Source of the DNA: Streptomyces luteolifulvus
GTDB taxonomy: Bacteria; Actinomycetota; Actinomycetes; Streptomycetales; Streptomycetaceae
NCBI RefSeq assembly: GCF_008806595.1
Contig: NZ_VZRB01000001.1
Location: 124,001-188,000, forward strand
Direction of reading: 5' to 3'
DNA: 64,000 bases
Shown here: piece after piece, positions 1 through 7,805 of the stretch
Position numbering within the stretch: position 1 is the first letter of the stretch
How the letters are laid out: every line of letters starts with the position of its first letter
Notes under the pieces: generated by a model
What the model was told of the DNA's origin: nothing
What the model saw: the letters and a program-made list of their open reading frames with translations, nothing else
Databases searched by the model: none
Made by a program: the position numbers and the translations under genes

Positions 1-123
1 GTTCGACCGTCCGCCCTCGATCAGCCGGCCGGTCAGGGGCCCGTGCACCAGGCCGGGCCGCTCGGTGTCGAGCAGGCCGCGCAGCCGGTCGAGATCGAGT
101 CCGGGCGGATGGTCGGGGCTCAT
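1..123 (-). CDS. Phosphotransferase family protein, N-terminal fragment
   Basis: Reading leftward from an ATG at 123, the frame stays open to the window edge and gives the first 41 residues of a protein. It opens MSPDHPPGLDLDRLRGLLD and ends LTGRLIEGGRSN. The spacing and the final GGRSN are typical of the nucleotide-loop start of APH/ChoK-type phosphotransferases, the family often found beside acyl-CoA dehydrogenases. The kinase core lies outside the window, so substrate and activity cannot be judged. An 18-bp dyad lies about 50 bp upstream (171-188) and may be its operator. The family call rests on a short N-terminus only. Confidence 0.6.
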   Translation of the reverse strand, partial: MSPDHPPGLDLDRLRGLLDTERPGLVHGPLTGRLIEGGRSN

Positions 124-170
124 GGTTCTCCCTGCGTGTCTGCATACGAGTGAACGGGACTCGCCTAATG

Positions 171-188
171 ATGCCGACCGGTCGGTAT
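171..188. promoter_or_regulatory. TetR-type operator-like dyad
   Basis: ATGCCGACCGGTCGGTAT is an 18-bp inverted repeat with a single mismatched pair, centred on CCGACCGGTCGG. It lies 48-65 bp upstream of the leftward phosphotransferase start. CCGACCGGTCGG-centred palindromes are common TetR-family operators in actinomycetes. No TetR gene is visible in this window, so the regulator would have to be elsewhere. Confidence 0.4.
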
Positions 189-263
189 GTAGTCCAGAGG
201 AGGGACTGAACGTGATCGGAGCCACGATAGGCGTGGGACGGACCCGCCGGTGGCCGCCAGGGG

Positions 264-557
264 TCAGTGATCGTCCCAGTGGCCGTCGTGGGCGGCGTGC
301 CGGTGGCCGTCGTGGAGGTAGTCGACATGGTCGCCGTGCAGAACGCTCTCGTGCCCGCAGCCCTCGCCGTGCCGGTGGTCGTGGCCCTCGTGCGGGACGT
401 GCCCGCCGGGCTCGCACTCGTCCCAGTGGCCGCCGTGCTCGCGGTGCAGATGCCCGCCGTGCGCGTACTCGACGTGGTCGCCGTGCCGCACCTGGGTGTG
501 GCCGCAGTCCGGGCCGTGGACGTGGGGGTGGGAGACGTGCTCCAGGTGGCTGGTCAT
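264..557 (-). CDS. Histidine-rich metal-binding protein (97 aa)
   Basis: A 97-residue protein with 27 histidines and 3 cysteines, strongly suggesting Zn/Ni/Co/Cu buffering or sensing in the cytoplasm, since no signal peptide or membrane segment is seen. The start is the ATG at 557, preceded by AAGGTGAG. It is built as a tandem duplication: residues 15-47 (from GPDCGH) and 64-96 (from GEGCGH) match at 20 of 33 positions, each carrying HGDHV, a DGH/GGH step and GHWD. It is transcribed divergently from the oxidoreductase at 669, with 111 bp between. Similar small proteins are known from streptomycete genomes but I know of no assigned function. Metal binding is inferred from composition. Confidence 0.75.
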   Translation of the reverse strand: MTSHLEHVSHPHVHGPDCGHTQVRHGDHVEYAHGGHLHREHGGHWDECEPGGHVPHEGHDHRHGEGCGHESVLHGDHVDYLHDGHRHAAHDGHWDDH

Positions 558-668
558 GGTGCTCTCACCTTCGGGGTACGGGTCGACGTCCGACAGGCTG
601 CCACGCGAACGGCCCCCATCGGGGCATCCGGCTTGCGTGGCGTCCGTGTACCCCGGAGGGTCGGTGAC

Positions 669-1637
669 ATGAAGGGCATCAGCTACAGCCGGTACGGCGG
701 ACCCGAGGTGCTGGAGTACGGGGAGCTGCGCCTGCCGAAGGTCGGACCCGACTCGGTGCTGGTGAAGGTGCGGGCGGCGGCCGTCAACCCCGTCGACTGG
801 AAGTGCCGCGAGGGGTATCTCGACGGAGCCCTCGAAGCCGTCTTCCCGGTCGTCCCCGGCTGGGACGTCTCGGGGGTCGTGGTGCGGCCCGGCCCGGCCG
901 TCGCGGAGTTCGCCGTCGGGGACGAGGTCATCGGCTACATCCGCGAGGACTTCCTCTCCCGCGGCAGCTTCGCCGAGTACGTCGCCGCACCCGTGCGCAC
1001 CCTTGCCCGCAAGCCGCGCAATCTGTCCTTCGAGGAGGCGGCCGGTCTGCCGCTCGTGGGGCTCACCGCCTACCAGGTGCTCGTCAAGGTGCTCCAGGTC
1101 AGGCGCGGCGAGACCGTCCTCGTGCACGCGGCGGCCGGAGGGGTCGGCTCGATCGCCGTCCAGCTCGCCCATCATCTGGGCGCCCGGGTGATCGGTACGG
1201 CGAGCGAGACCAACCATGACTTCGTGCGGGGGCTGGGCGGTGAGCCGGTGACGTACGGCGCGGGGCTCGCCGAGCGGGTGCGCGGGCTGGCGCCCGAGGG
1301 CGTGGACGCGGCCTTCGACACGATCGGCGGGGAGACGCTGAGGATCTCGGCGAACCTGCTGGCCCCGGAGGGCCGCCTCGCGTCGATCGCCGACGGGGAC
1401 GTCGTGGAATACGGGGGCCGCTACTACTTCGTACGCCCCGACCCCGTGGACCTGCTGCGGCTGACCGAACTCGCGGAGGCGGGTGCGGTGTCGGTGCATG
1501 TGTCGGAGACGTTCCCGCTGGAACGGGCCGCCGAGGCCCACCGGCTGAACCAGGAGGGCCGGACCCGGGGAAAGATCGTGGTGACGGTGGAATGGGAGGA
1601 GGAGCCGGAGGAGGGCCGGGGAGCCACCGGGTATTAG
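669..1637 (+). CDS. Zinc-binding-dehydrogenase superfamily quinone oxidoreductase
   Basis: A 322-residue medium-chain dehydrogenase/reductase of the quinone oxidoreductase type, predicted to reduce quinones or enones with NADPH in the cytoplasm. The N-terminal GroES-like domain includes AAAVNPVDWK. The Rossmann domain has the nucleotide-binding signature HAAAGGVGSIAVQLA followed by HHLGARVIGTAS. No catalytic or structural zinc cysteine set is visible, as expected for the zinc-free quinone reductase subgroup. The ATG at 669 has GGAGGG at 655-660. The last 20 or so residues are acidic and probably disordered. Family assignment is firm; the substrate is unknown. Confidence 0.85.
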   Translation: MKGISYSRYGGPEVLEYGELRLPKVGPDSVLVKVRAAAVNPVDWKCREGYLDGALEAVFPVVPGWDVSGVVVRPGPAVAEFAVGDEVIGYIREDFLSRGSFAEYVAAPVRTLARKPRNLSFEEAAGLPLVGLTAYQVLVKVLQVRRGETVLVHAAAGGVGSIAVQLAHHLGARVIGTASETNHDFVRGLGGEPVTYGAGLAERVRGLAPEGVDAAFDTIGGETLRISANLLAPEGRLASIADGDVVEYGGRYYFVRPDPVDLLRLTELAEAGAVSVHVSETFPLERAAEAHRLNQEGRTRGKIVVTVEWEEEPEEGRGATGY

Positions 1638-1665
1638 GTGTATTGAGCCGCAGCGTTACTTAGAC

Positions 1666-1794
1666 AGCAGGTCGGGCTGAGTCCGCTACGGTTCGGCAGC
1701 GCCCTGAAGGGGCGCGGGGAACCGCGCGACCCGCGCGATGGCGCCGCAGACGGCCGACGACGTATCGCGGCACTTCCAGCGGAGTGCTCAGAGC
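1666..1794. repeat. Dispersed Streptomyces intergenic repeat, copy A
   Basis: About 129 bp that aligns with 12458-12587 through nearly its whole length. The shared core includes GGTTCGGCAGCGCCCTGAAG and the GGGGCGCGGGGAAC that follows, and the right end shares TCGCGGCA and CCAGCGGAG. The core can fold as GCGCCC...GGGGCGC. Here it lies just downstream of the oxidoreductase, and its right end runs 7 bp into the 3' end of the DUF202 gene. I recognise this as a very common streptomycete intergenic element from spurious translations of it. It encodes nothing I can support. Confidence 0.75.
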
Positions 1795-2117
1795 ACCAGA
1801 GCCACCCCGCACACCGCCAGGGCCACGGTGAGCAGGGCCGCCGCCGCGGCGTGCCGGGGGGTGAGCACCGGGGCCGGGGGGCCGGCCGCGGTGCCCAGGG
1901 TCCTGATCCGGCGGTGGGCGACCGCCAGGAACCCCAGCCACAGGAAGAAGCTGAGGGCGCAGACGGCGATCCCGGTCGCCGAGGCCCCGCCGCGCAGCGT
2001 CGCCCGCATGGCGAGCACCGCGGCGACGGTGCTGGCCAGCGTCGTACGCCGCCACGCCAGCAGGGTGCGCTCCGGCTGGAGCCCCGGATCGCGGACCGGG
2101 ACGGGCCCGCCGCTCAT
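1788..2117 (-). CDS. DUF202 family small membrane protein
   Basis: A 109-residue protein with the DUF202 signature ERTLLAWRRTTLAS near residues 16-29. Three hydrophobic helices follow, around residues 27-40, 48-66 and 89-108. It lies downstream of a second DUF202-like gene, and the two overlap by 4 nt (ATGA), so they are translationally coupled and probably form a heteromeric inner-membrane complex. Family members (YidG/YidH) have no firmly established function. The stop codon sits inside the end of repeat copy A. Confidence 0.8.
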   Translation of the reverse strand: MSGGPVPVRDPGLQPERTLLAWRRTTLASTVAAVLAMRATLRGGASATGIAVCALSFFLWLGFLAVAHRRIRTLGTAAGPPAPVLTPRHAAAAALLTVALAVCGVALVL

Positions 2118-2506
2118 CCCTCCCACCCGACGAGCACGACCACGACCATCACCACGGCCACCACCGCGACCACCAGGCTCAGCATGGCCGGGAACCTCGA
2201 CACCGGCAGGTCCTCGCCCCGGCGCATGGCCCGCTCGCAGCGCATCCAGTGGTTGACCGCGCGCAGGGAGCACAGCACACCCGCGCCGAGCAGCCCGAGC
2301 GCGAGTCCCACGCGCCAGCCCCAGCGCAGGTCCGGCAGGAACTGGTCCACGGCGAAGCCGCCGCCGATCAGTGCGAGTGCGGTGCGCAGCCAGGCCAGGA
2401 AGGTGCGTTCGTTCGCCAGCGAGAACCGGTAGTCGGGTGTGCTGCCCTCCTGCCGGACCTCCTGGGGGGCGAACCACAGCCGGATGTTCTGCGCGAAATC
2501 GATCAC
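2114..2506 (-). CDS. YidH/DUF202 family membrane protein
   Basis: A 130-residue membrane protein. The N-terminal YRFSLANERTFLAWLRTAL is diagnostic of the YidH/DUF202 family. Three transmembrane helices are expected, around residues 38-55, 63-82 and 107-127. It is the upstream member of a two-gene unit and overlaps the start of the smaller DUF202 gene by 4 nt. It is separated by only 9 bp from the Nudix gene on the same strand, so all three may be co-transcribed. Function is unknown. Confidence 0.85.
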   Translation of the reverse strand: MIDFAQNIRLWFAPQEVRQEGSTPDYRFSLANERTFLAWLRTALALIGGGFAVDQFLPDLRWGWRVGLALGLLGAGVLCSLRAVNHWMRCERAMRRGEDLPVSRFPAMLSLVVAVVAVVMVVVVLVGWEG

Positions 2507-2515
2507 TTGGCGACC

Positions 2516-3046
2516 TTATCCGGCCGGGGGCCGCTGCTCGGATCGGTACGCCCCCAGCCGCTCGTACGCCGCCAGCCCGTCCGGTACCCACTCCCACTCC
2601 GTGAGGCGGCGCCGCAGCTCTTCCTCGGGGAGGAAGCCGTGCCAGGCCACTTCCTCCGGCTGTGGGCTGACGGGCAGTTCGCAGCGGACCTCGTAGACCG
2701 CCGACCACCAGGTCCGGCCCGCGCCGTCGTCGTACAGGAACGTGAAGAGGTGCTCGGGGCGTGGAAGGCCCGTCACGCCCAGCTCCTCCTCGGCCTCGCG
2801 CAGGGCCGCCGTGTCGTACGACTCGCCCGCGCCGACCACTCCGCCGACGAACATGTCGTAGAGGGAGGGGAAGACCAGCTTGGTCGCGGTGCGGCGGTGG
2901 ACGAAGAGGCGGTCCTCGGCGTCCCGGGCCTGGATGAAGACGCAGCGGTGGCGCAGGCCCTTGGCGTATGCCTCCCCGCGCGGGGACTGCCCGATGACGC
3001 GGTCGTTCTCGTCGACGATGTCGAGGATCTCGTCAGCAGCGCTCAT
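2516..3046 (-). CDS. Nudix hydrolase
   Basis: A 176-residue Nudix protein with a complete Nudix box at residues 69-90: G69, five residues, E75, seven residues, then REAEEE and G90. These residues bind Mg and catalyse cleavage of nucleoside diphosphate-linked substrates. The ATG at 3046 was chosen because it has GGATGGGG just upstream; a TTG at 3058 is a weaker alternative. The fold around ILDIVDENDRVIG and LVFPSLYDMFVGG resembles the YfcD/IPP-isomerase-like subgroup. The actual substrate cannot be told from sequence. Confidence 0.85.
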   Translation of the reverse strand: MSAADEILDIVDENDRVIGQSPRGEAYAKGLRHRCVFIQARDAEDRLFVHRRTATKLVFPSLYDMFVGGVVGAGESYDTAALREAEEELGVTGLPRPEHLFTFLYDDGAGRTWWSAVYEVRCELPVSPQPEEVAWHGFLPEEELRRRLTEWEWVPDGLAAYERLGAYRSEQRPPAG

Positions 3047-3080
3047 GGCCCCATCCAAGCAGGGGGCGCGGGACCCGGGG

Positions 3081-4004
3081 TCAGTTCGACTGGAGTGCCG
3101 GCTGCCGGGCGGGTACCGCGGCGCCGCTGGGCATCGCCGGGTGCAGTCCGAGGAGCACGATGCCGGTCACGACCGCCGCGAGTCCGGCGGCCTCCCAGGC
3201 CAGCGCTCCGGTGTCGGCGCGCAGCCGGTCCCCGAGGAAGCCCACGCCGCAGAGGATCCCGGCCAGCGGCTGGGCCGCGGTCAGCGCGGGCAGCGACATG
3301 CGCAGGGACGCGGTCTCGAAGGCGCTCTGGACCAGGACCAGCCCGGTGACCCCGAGGGCGAGCACGGCGTACGGCTGCCAGCCCGTGAGTAGTTCGAGCC
3401 AGCCGCCCTCGGAGAACCGCTGCCCGCTCACCCGGGTCAGTCCGTCCTGGAGGCCGTAGAGCACGCCGGCGGCCAGGGCCAGCAGGACCGGGCCGGAACT
3501 CAGCCGGGAGCGTTTGGCGCAGGTCGTCAGCAGCAGGGCGGCGCCCAGCATGGCGCCGATGATCAGCCAGTGGCGCTGCGGGTCCGTGACGGCGTCGCCG
3601 CCGCGCGGTTGGCCCGCCACGATGAACACGGTGACGCCGCCCGCGAGCAGCGCGAGTCCCGACCATCCCTGGCGGCCCAGCGGCTGCTTGGTCTGTCTGC
3701 GGGAGAGGGCGAGCGCGAAGAGGAGGTTCGTGGCGAGCAGCGGCTCGACGAGGGACAGCTCGCCCTGGCCGAGCGCGATTGCGCCGAGGACCATGCCGGC
3801 CACCATCAGCCCGATACCGCCGAGCCAGCGCGGCACCTTCACCAGGTCCAGGAGCAGCCGGGGCGAGAGGAAGTCGCTGAGCGGCGCATGCTGGGCGGCA
3901 TTCTGCTGAAGTACGTATCCGAAGCCCAGACAGCAAGCCGCGCTCACGGCGAGAATCAGAACCAGAAGGGACACGCGGCGTACCTCGATCTTCCGGCCGG
4001 GCAT
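3081..4004 (-). CDS. DMT/EamA-like multidrug or metabolite transporter
   Basis: About 307 residues, made almost entirely of hydrophobic helices (around ten), with a duplicated architecture typical of the drug/metabolite transporter superfamily. Helices include VSLLVLILAVSAACCLGFGY at the start and AAGLAAVVTGIVLLGL near the end. I chose the ATG at 4004. A GTG at 3974 with GAGG upstream (protein beginning VSLLVLI) is equally plausible. A longer frame to 4172 is unlikely because its extension is non-hydrophobic and runs through a palindrome. The substrate is unknown. Confidence 0.75.
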   Translation of the reverse strand: MPGRKIEVRRVSLLVLILAVSAACCLGFGYVLQQNAAQHAPLSDFLSPRLLLDLVKVPRWLGGIGLMVAGMVLGAIALGQGELSLVEPLLATNLLFALALSRRQTKQPLGRQGWSGLALLAGGVTVFIVAGQPRGGDAVTDPQRHWLIIGAMLGAALLLTTCAKRSRLSSGPVLLALAAGVLYGLQDGLTRVSGQRFSEGGWLELLTGWQPYAVLALGVTGLVLVQSAFETASLRMSLPALTAAQPLAGILCGVGFLGDRLRADTGALAWEAAGLAAVVTGIVLLGLHPAMPSGAAVPARQPALQSN

Positions 4005-4420
4005 CGGGTGCGTAGTGGCCGACTGTAGCGTCCCGGAGCGTGCTGTGCTCCTTCGAGTTCCCGGAATTCGGGCAGTCGACCCGGTCACGGTGCCCGGCCG
4101 AGCGGGGGTGGCGGCGTGACCTTCCCAGCCATGGTGGGGGGCCGGGGCGCCTTCGGCTATGACGCAGGTCACATTCGTGACCAGATGGATATATCGGGCC
4201 TATCGGCCCCTGTCGTATCGGGCCCATGGGTCCCTGCCGTATGGGTCTCTCGGGCCCCGGCCCAACCCGGCTCAACTTCCTCATGCGCACCAATAGTTGA
4301 TGCATGTAACACCAGCCTCGCGCTTGACGTGAACCATTGGCGGGCGGTTTTCTGTGCGTGATCAGTTGATGGCAAGCCGACAACCGACGACTCGTTGCGT
4401 CGCGTGAGGAAGTCTCCGCG
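4005..4420. other. 416-bp divergent intergenic region
   Basis: Non-coding stretch between the leftward transporter and the rightward TPR-like gene. It holds a perfect GGTCAC-ATTC-GTGACC dyad (4167-4182). A cluster of GGGCC/GGCCC half-sites with repeated TATCGGGCC, GTATCGGGCCC and GTATGGGTC lies between about 4193 and 4257. The last 150 bp are relatively AT-rich and include TTGACG at 4324-4329, which could be a -35 element, but I see no convincing -10 at normal spacing. No open frame here has streptomycete codon bias. Confidence 0.5.
4167..4182. promoter_or_regulatory. Perfect inverted repeat, candidate operator
   Basis: GGTCACATTCGTGACC has perfect 6-bp arms around a 4-nt spacer. It lies about 165 bp upstream of the transporter start (leftward) and about 240 bp upstream of the TPR-like gene. 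The arm order (TCAC then GTGA) is the reverse of a Crp site, so I do not assign Crp. The binding protein is unknown. Confidence 0.3.
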
Positions 4421-5371
4421 GTGTCCCCACCCCCACCATCCCTGGGCCGTAGCCGCAGACGCGCCGCTCAGGCCCCCGACACCGCGCTCGACGACACAGA
4501 ACTCGTCGCCGCGCGCGCCGCGTTGGCACAGGGCCGCTGGCAGGCCGCGCGCACCCTGCTCACCCGCACCGGTGACGACTGGGACAGCCGGGGCCATCGG
4601 GTGGCCGTCCTCGCCGCGGAGCCCTACAGCGACGCCTGGGCCCGCGACTGGCTGCTCGCCGAACCGGAGTCCGCCGACGCACGCGTCCTGCTCGCCCTCG
4701 CCCAGGTCCAGCGCGCCCTGCGAGGCAAGGAGAAGCCGGTCCGCGCCCGCGAGGCCTGCTTAGCGGCGGCAGCGCCCGCACCGGCCGACCCCACCCCCTG
4801 GCTCGGCCTGCTCATGCTGGAGCGCACCCTCGGGACCGAGGCGGAGGCGGCCCGGCTCTTCGAGGAGGTCCGGGCACGGTACGCCGACCACCATCACGCC
4901 CACCATCTGATGATCGCCCGGATCGCCGAGCGCCGGGCCTGCTCCGGCCCGGACCCGCTGCACGAGGTCTACGACTTCGCCAACGAGTGGGCCGAACGGG
5001 CGCCCGCCGACTCCCCGCTCGCGATCCTGCCGGTCGTCGCGCACGCCGAGCGCTACCGCGTACTGGCCGCCGCCGGGCACGAGCCCGCCGACCCGGCCGG
5101 TTCCGGCCACTGGTCCGGCCGCCGGGCCCGCCAGGTCATGAAGGCCGCCTTCGACTGGTGGCTGGAGTGGGAGCACGAAGGCCACCCCCGCCGCCTGGTC
5201 GACCTCAACTTCCTCGCCCACGCCAAGGTCTGCGAGGGCCGGGGTGCCGAGGCCGCCGCCCTGTTCCACCGCATCGGCGAGCACCTCACGGCTGCCCCCT
5301 GGTCGTACCCCGACCGTGATCCGTACACCGCCTTCCGCGCCGCACGCGACAACGCGCTCGGCACGGCTTGA
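4421..5371 (+). CDS. TPR-like helical repeat protein of unknown function
   Basis: A 316-residue, probably cytoplasmic protein starting at GTG 4421 with GAGGAA upstream. It is rich in alanine and arginine and consists of helical pairs such as LVAARAALAQGRWQAARTLL and ARVLLALAQVQRALRG, a pattern resembling degenerate TPR repeats. The second half has conserved-looking aromatic stretches (AAFDWWLEWEHEGHPRR, DLNFLAHAKVCEG). It lies 33 bp upstream of the permease on the same strand, so it may be co-transcribed. I do not recognise a characterised relative. The TPR call is inference from the helix pattern. Confidence 0.6.
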   Translation: MSPPPPSLGRSRRRAAQAPDTALDDTELVAARAALAQGRWQAARTLLTRTGDDWDSRGHRVAVLAAEPYSDAWARDWLLAEPESADARVLLALAQVQRALRGKEKPVRAREACLAAAAPAPADPTPWLGLLMLERTLGTEAEAARLFEEVRARYADHHHAHHLMIARIAERRACSGPDPLHEVYDFANEWAERAPADSPLAILPVVAHAERYRVLAAAGHEPADPAGSGHWSGRRARQVMKAAFDWWLEWEHEGHPRRLVDLNFLAHAKVCEGRGAEAAALFHRIGEHLTAAPWSYPDRDPYTAFRAARDNALGTA

Positions 5372-5404
5372 CACCCCCGAATCCGAGACGAAGGACGGTC
5401 CCCC

Positions 5405-6940
5405 ATGACGACGGGCAGTTCGAGTACGAGCAGATCCACCGGCATCAGCACGTTCAAGGGGCAGACGCGGGCCCTGAGCGCCGACCGGCTCGGCACGGGG
5501 GGCCTGCTGCTCTCCGTCCTCGCCGCGACCGCCCCGCTCATGGTCGTCGCCGGTGTCATGCCCACCACCTTCGCGGTCATGGGCATCGTCGGACAGCCGC
5601 TCCTCTTCGTCGTCCTCGGCGTCGTCCTCGTCCTCTTCAGCGTCGGCTACGCAGAGATGAGCCGCCACGTCCACAACGCGGGCGCCTTCTACGCCTACAT
5701 CGCCCGTGGCCTCGGCGGCACCGCCGGCGCGGGCGCCGCCCTGGTCGCCCTCGTCGCCTACAGCGCCCTCCAGGTCGGCATCTACGGCATCTTCGGCTTC
5801 GAGGTCTCCGGGCTCTTCGCCACCTACGCCGACACCCAGGTCGCCTGGTGGATACCGGCTTTGGCGGCCGCGCTCGTCGTCGGCGCGCTGGGCTGGCTGA
5901 AGGTCGACGTCAACGCGCGCGTGCTCGGCGTGCTGCTGGTCGTCGAGGTGGCCCTCGTCGTCATCTTCGACGTGGCGGTGGTCGCCGACCCGGCCGCCGA
6001 GGGACTGTCGCTGCACGCCTTCAACCCGGACACCCTGAGCGGCGCCGGGGTCGGCACCGCACTGTGCTTCTGCATCGCCGCGTTCACCGGCTTCGAACAG
6101 GCACCCGTGTACGCCGAGGAGACCAGCCGTCCGCATGTCCTCGTCCCGCGCGTGATGTTCCTCGCCGTGAGCTTCGTCGCCGTCTTCTTCGCGATCAGCT
6201 CCTGGGCGTACACCGTCGCCACCGGCCCGTCCGCGATCGTCGGCACCGCGCAGGCGGAGAGCGCCGGGCTGCTGTTCGGCCTCACCGAGTCCCGGCTCGG
6301 CGGCACTTTCACGGACGTCCTGCACATCCTGTTCGTGACCGGCATGTTCGCGGCCCTGCTCAGCTTCCACAACGTCGTCGCCCGGTACGCCTTCGCCATG
6401 GGCCGCGAGGGCCTGCTGCCCGGCGCCTTCGGCCGGACGGCCGGCGCGAGCGGCGCCCCCGGCACCGGTTCGCTGCTGCAGACCGTGGTGTCCGTGGTCG
6501 TCGTGATCGCCTTCGCCCTCGCCGACGACAAGCCCACCGGCGACCCGACCGGACCCGTCATGCACCTGTTCACCTGGATGGGCAATGTCGGTGCCCTCGG
6601 CGTGATCCTGCTGATGGCCGCGGCCTCCTTCTCGGTCGTCGTCTTCTTCGTCCGGCGCGGTGCCGTGGGTGCCCAGGCCGGGCGGCTGGCCGCGTCGTCG
6701 CTCGCCGGCATCGCCCTGCTCGTGATCGCCGGCTACACGGTCAAGGACTTCGACGTCCTGGTCGGTGCCGGCGCCGGTTCGTCACTGAGCTGGGTGCTGC
6801 CCGGGATCATCGCGCTCGCCCTCGTCTGCGGTCTGGTGCAGGGTCTGGCCCTGCGCGCAGGCAAGCCGGAGGCGCACGCCCGCATCGGGCTCGGCAACGA
6901 GGCGTTCCAGCTGGAGAAGGCAGCGGAGGACACGCCGTAG
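5405..6940 (+). CDS. APC-family amino acid/polyamine permease
   Basis: A 511-residue integral membrane protein with about 12 hydrophobic helices. The family features are GTGGLLLSVLAATAPLMVVAG in the first helix, YAEMSRHVHNAGAFYAYIARG (the conserved polar loop after helix 2), and FTGFEQAPVYAEET near residues 230-243. This identifies the amino acid-polyamine-organocation superfamily, proton- or antiport-driven import of amino acids or amines. GAAGGA precedes the ATG. A dyad and a hairpin follow at 6974-7039. The substrate cannot be specified. Confidence 0.88.
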   Translation: MTTGSSSTSRSTGISTFKGQTRALSADRLGTGGLLLSVLAATAPLMVVAGVMPTTFAVMGIVGQPLLFVVLGVVLVLFSVGYAEMSRHVHNAGAFYAYIARGLGGTAGAGAALVALVAYSALQVGIYGIFGFEVSGLFATYADTQVAWWIPALAAALVVGALGWLKVDVNARVLGVLLVVEVALVVIFDVAVVADPAAEGLSLHAFNPDTLSGAGVGTALCFCIAAFTGFEQAPVYAEETSRPHVLVPRVMFLAVSFVAVFFAISSWAYTVATGPSAIVGTAQAESAGLLFGLTESRLGGTFTDVLHILFVTGMFAALLSFHNVVARYAFAMGREGLLPGAFGRTAGASGAPGTGSLLQTVVSVVVVIAFALADDKPTGDPTGPVMHLFTWMGNVGALGVILLMAAASFSVVVFFVRRGAVGAQAGRLAASSLAGIALLVIAGYTVKDFDVLVGAGAGSSLSWVLPGIIALALVCGLVQGLALRAGKPEAHARIGLGNEAFQLEKAAEDTP

Positions 6941-6973
6941 GCCCCGTCCGGAAACAAGGCTCGATGAGATTCG

Positions 6974-6990
6974 CGTAAGAACTGCTTACG
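6974..6990. promoter_or_regulatory. Short dyad CGTAAG-N5-CTTACG
   Basis: A perfect 6-bp inverted repeat with a 5-nt loop lies 34 bp after the permease stop and 63 bp before the oxidoreductase start. It could be the first hairpin of a terminator or an operator for the downstream Mo-enzyme gene. It is too short to decide. Confidence 0.3.
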
Positions 6991-7003
6991 GAAGCCTGAC
7001 GAG

Positions 7004-7039
7004 CACCCGCGATCCCTGGCCCCGCCCGGGTCGCGGGTG
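7004..7039 (+). terminator. Hairpin between permease and Mo-oxidoreductase
   Basis: CACCCGCGA (7004-7012) and TCGCGGGTG (7031-7039) form a 9-bp GC-rich stem around an 18-nt loop with further pairing possible (GGCCCCGCCCGGG). It lies 64-99 bp after the permease stop and only 13 bp before the next start, so it could instead act in the 5' leader of that gene. No U-tract follows, as is usual in Streptomyces. Confidence 0.4.
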
Positions 7040-7052
7040 TTCGAATGAGAAG

Positions 7053-7805
7053 GTGAAGTCAGAACAGCCCGAGGAACCGGGCAGGCCGGCTCCCTCGGAG
7101 GGCAGGGGCACGCCCGTCGGCCGCCGCGTCGTCCTCGGCACCCTCGGCCTGGGCGCCCTCGGCGTGGTCGCCGCACCCACCCTCCAGCGCAACCTGGAAG
7201 CCTTCCTCGGCAGCGCCGCCGACAAGGACCCCACCGGTCTGACGGGCCTGCTGCCGAACGGCGGCGGCTTCCGCTACTACTCCGTCACCTCCTCGGTGCC
7301 CCACAAGAACGCCGAGAACTACGCCCTCACCGTCGACGGCCTCGTCGACCACCCGAGGACCTACACCCTGGCCGACCTCCGGGCCCTGCCGCAGACCCGG
7401 ATCGTCAAGGACGTCCAGTGCGTCACCGGCTGGCGGGTGCCCGACACCCCCTTCGAGGGAGTGCGCCTGTCCCGGCTGCTGGACGCCGCCGGAGTGCGCC
7501 CCTCGGCCGGAGCGGTCCGCTTCACCTGCTTCGACGGTGCGTACAGCGAGAGCCTCACCCTGGACCAGGCCCGCCGCTCCGACGTCCTGGTCGCCCTGCG
7601 GATGCAGGACAAGGACCTCGGCCACGCGCACGGCGGCCCGGTCCGCCTCTACGTGGCACCCATGTACTTCTACAAGTCCGCCAAGTGGCTCTCCGGCATC
7701 ACCGTCACCGAGGACGTGAAGCCGGGCTACTGGGAGAAGCGCGGCTACGACGTCGACGCCTGGGTCGGCCGGTCCAACGGGCGGGACGATGAGCCTACGA
7801 GCTGA
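7053..7805 (+). CDS. Tat-exported molybdopterin-dependent oxidoreductase (sulfite oxidase fold)
   Basis: A 250-residue protein with a twin-arginine-type leader (GRRVVLGTLGLGALG, RR at 24-25), so the mature enzyme should act outside the membrane. The core matches the sulfite-oxidase Mo-pterin fold: C123 in VKDVQCVTGW is the expected molybdenum ligand, and RLYVAPMYFYKSAKWLSGI is the conserved C-terminal stretch. Its gene overlaps the following cytochrome b gene by 17 nt, the same pairing as MsrP-MsrQ or YedY-type systems. The start is GTG 7053, with a weak ribosome site. The natural substrate is unknown; reduction of oxidised methionine is one possibility. Confidence 0.85.
   Translation: MKSEQPEEPGRPAPSEGRGTPVGRRVVLGTLGLGALGVVAAPTLQRNLEAFLGSAADKDPTGLTGLLPNGGGFRYYSVTSSVPHKNAENYALTVDGLVDHPRTYTLADLRALPQTRIVKDVQCVTGWRVPDTPFEGVRLSRLLDAAGVRPSAGAVRFTCFDGAYSESLTLDQARRSDVLVALRMQDKDLGHAHGGPVRLYVAPMYFYKSAKWLSGITVTEDVKPGYWEKRGYDVDAWVGRSNGRDDEPTS

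Noticed and set aside
212..667. Plus-strand frame starting at GTG 212 after AGGAGGG
   Set aside because: The ribosome-like site is good, but the product is an Arg/Gly/Ala-rich antisense of the His-rich gene, whose own composition, duplication and start are convincing.
4324..4353. Promoter with -35 TTGACG upstream of the TPR-like gene
   Set aside because: The sequence at the expected -10 position (TTTTCT) fits the consensus poorly, so I did not call a promoter.
3043..4383. Minus-strand frame extending the transporter region with a GPMGPIRQGPIGP-like repeat
   Set aside because: The repeat comes from GGGCC-rich non-coding DNA at about 4193-4257 and lies in a different frame from the transporter. 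No start signal.
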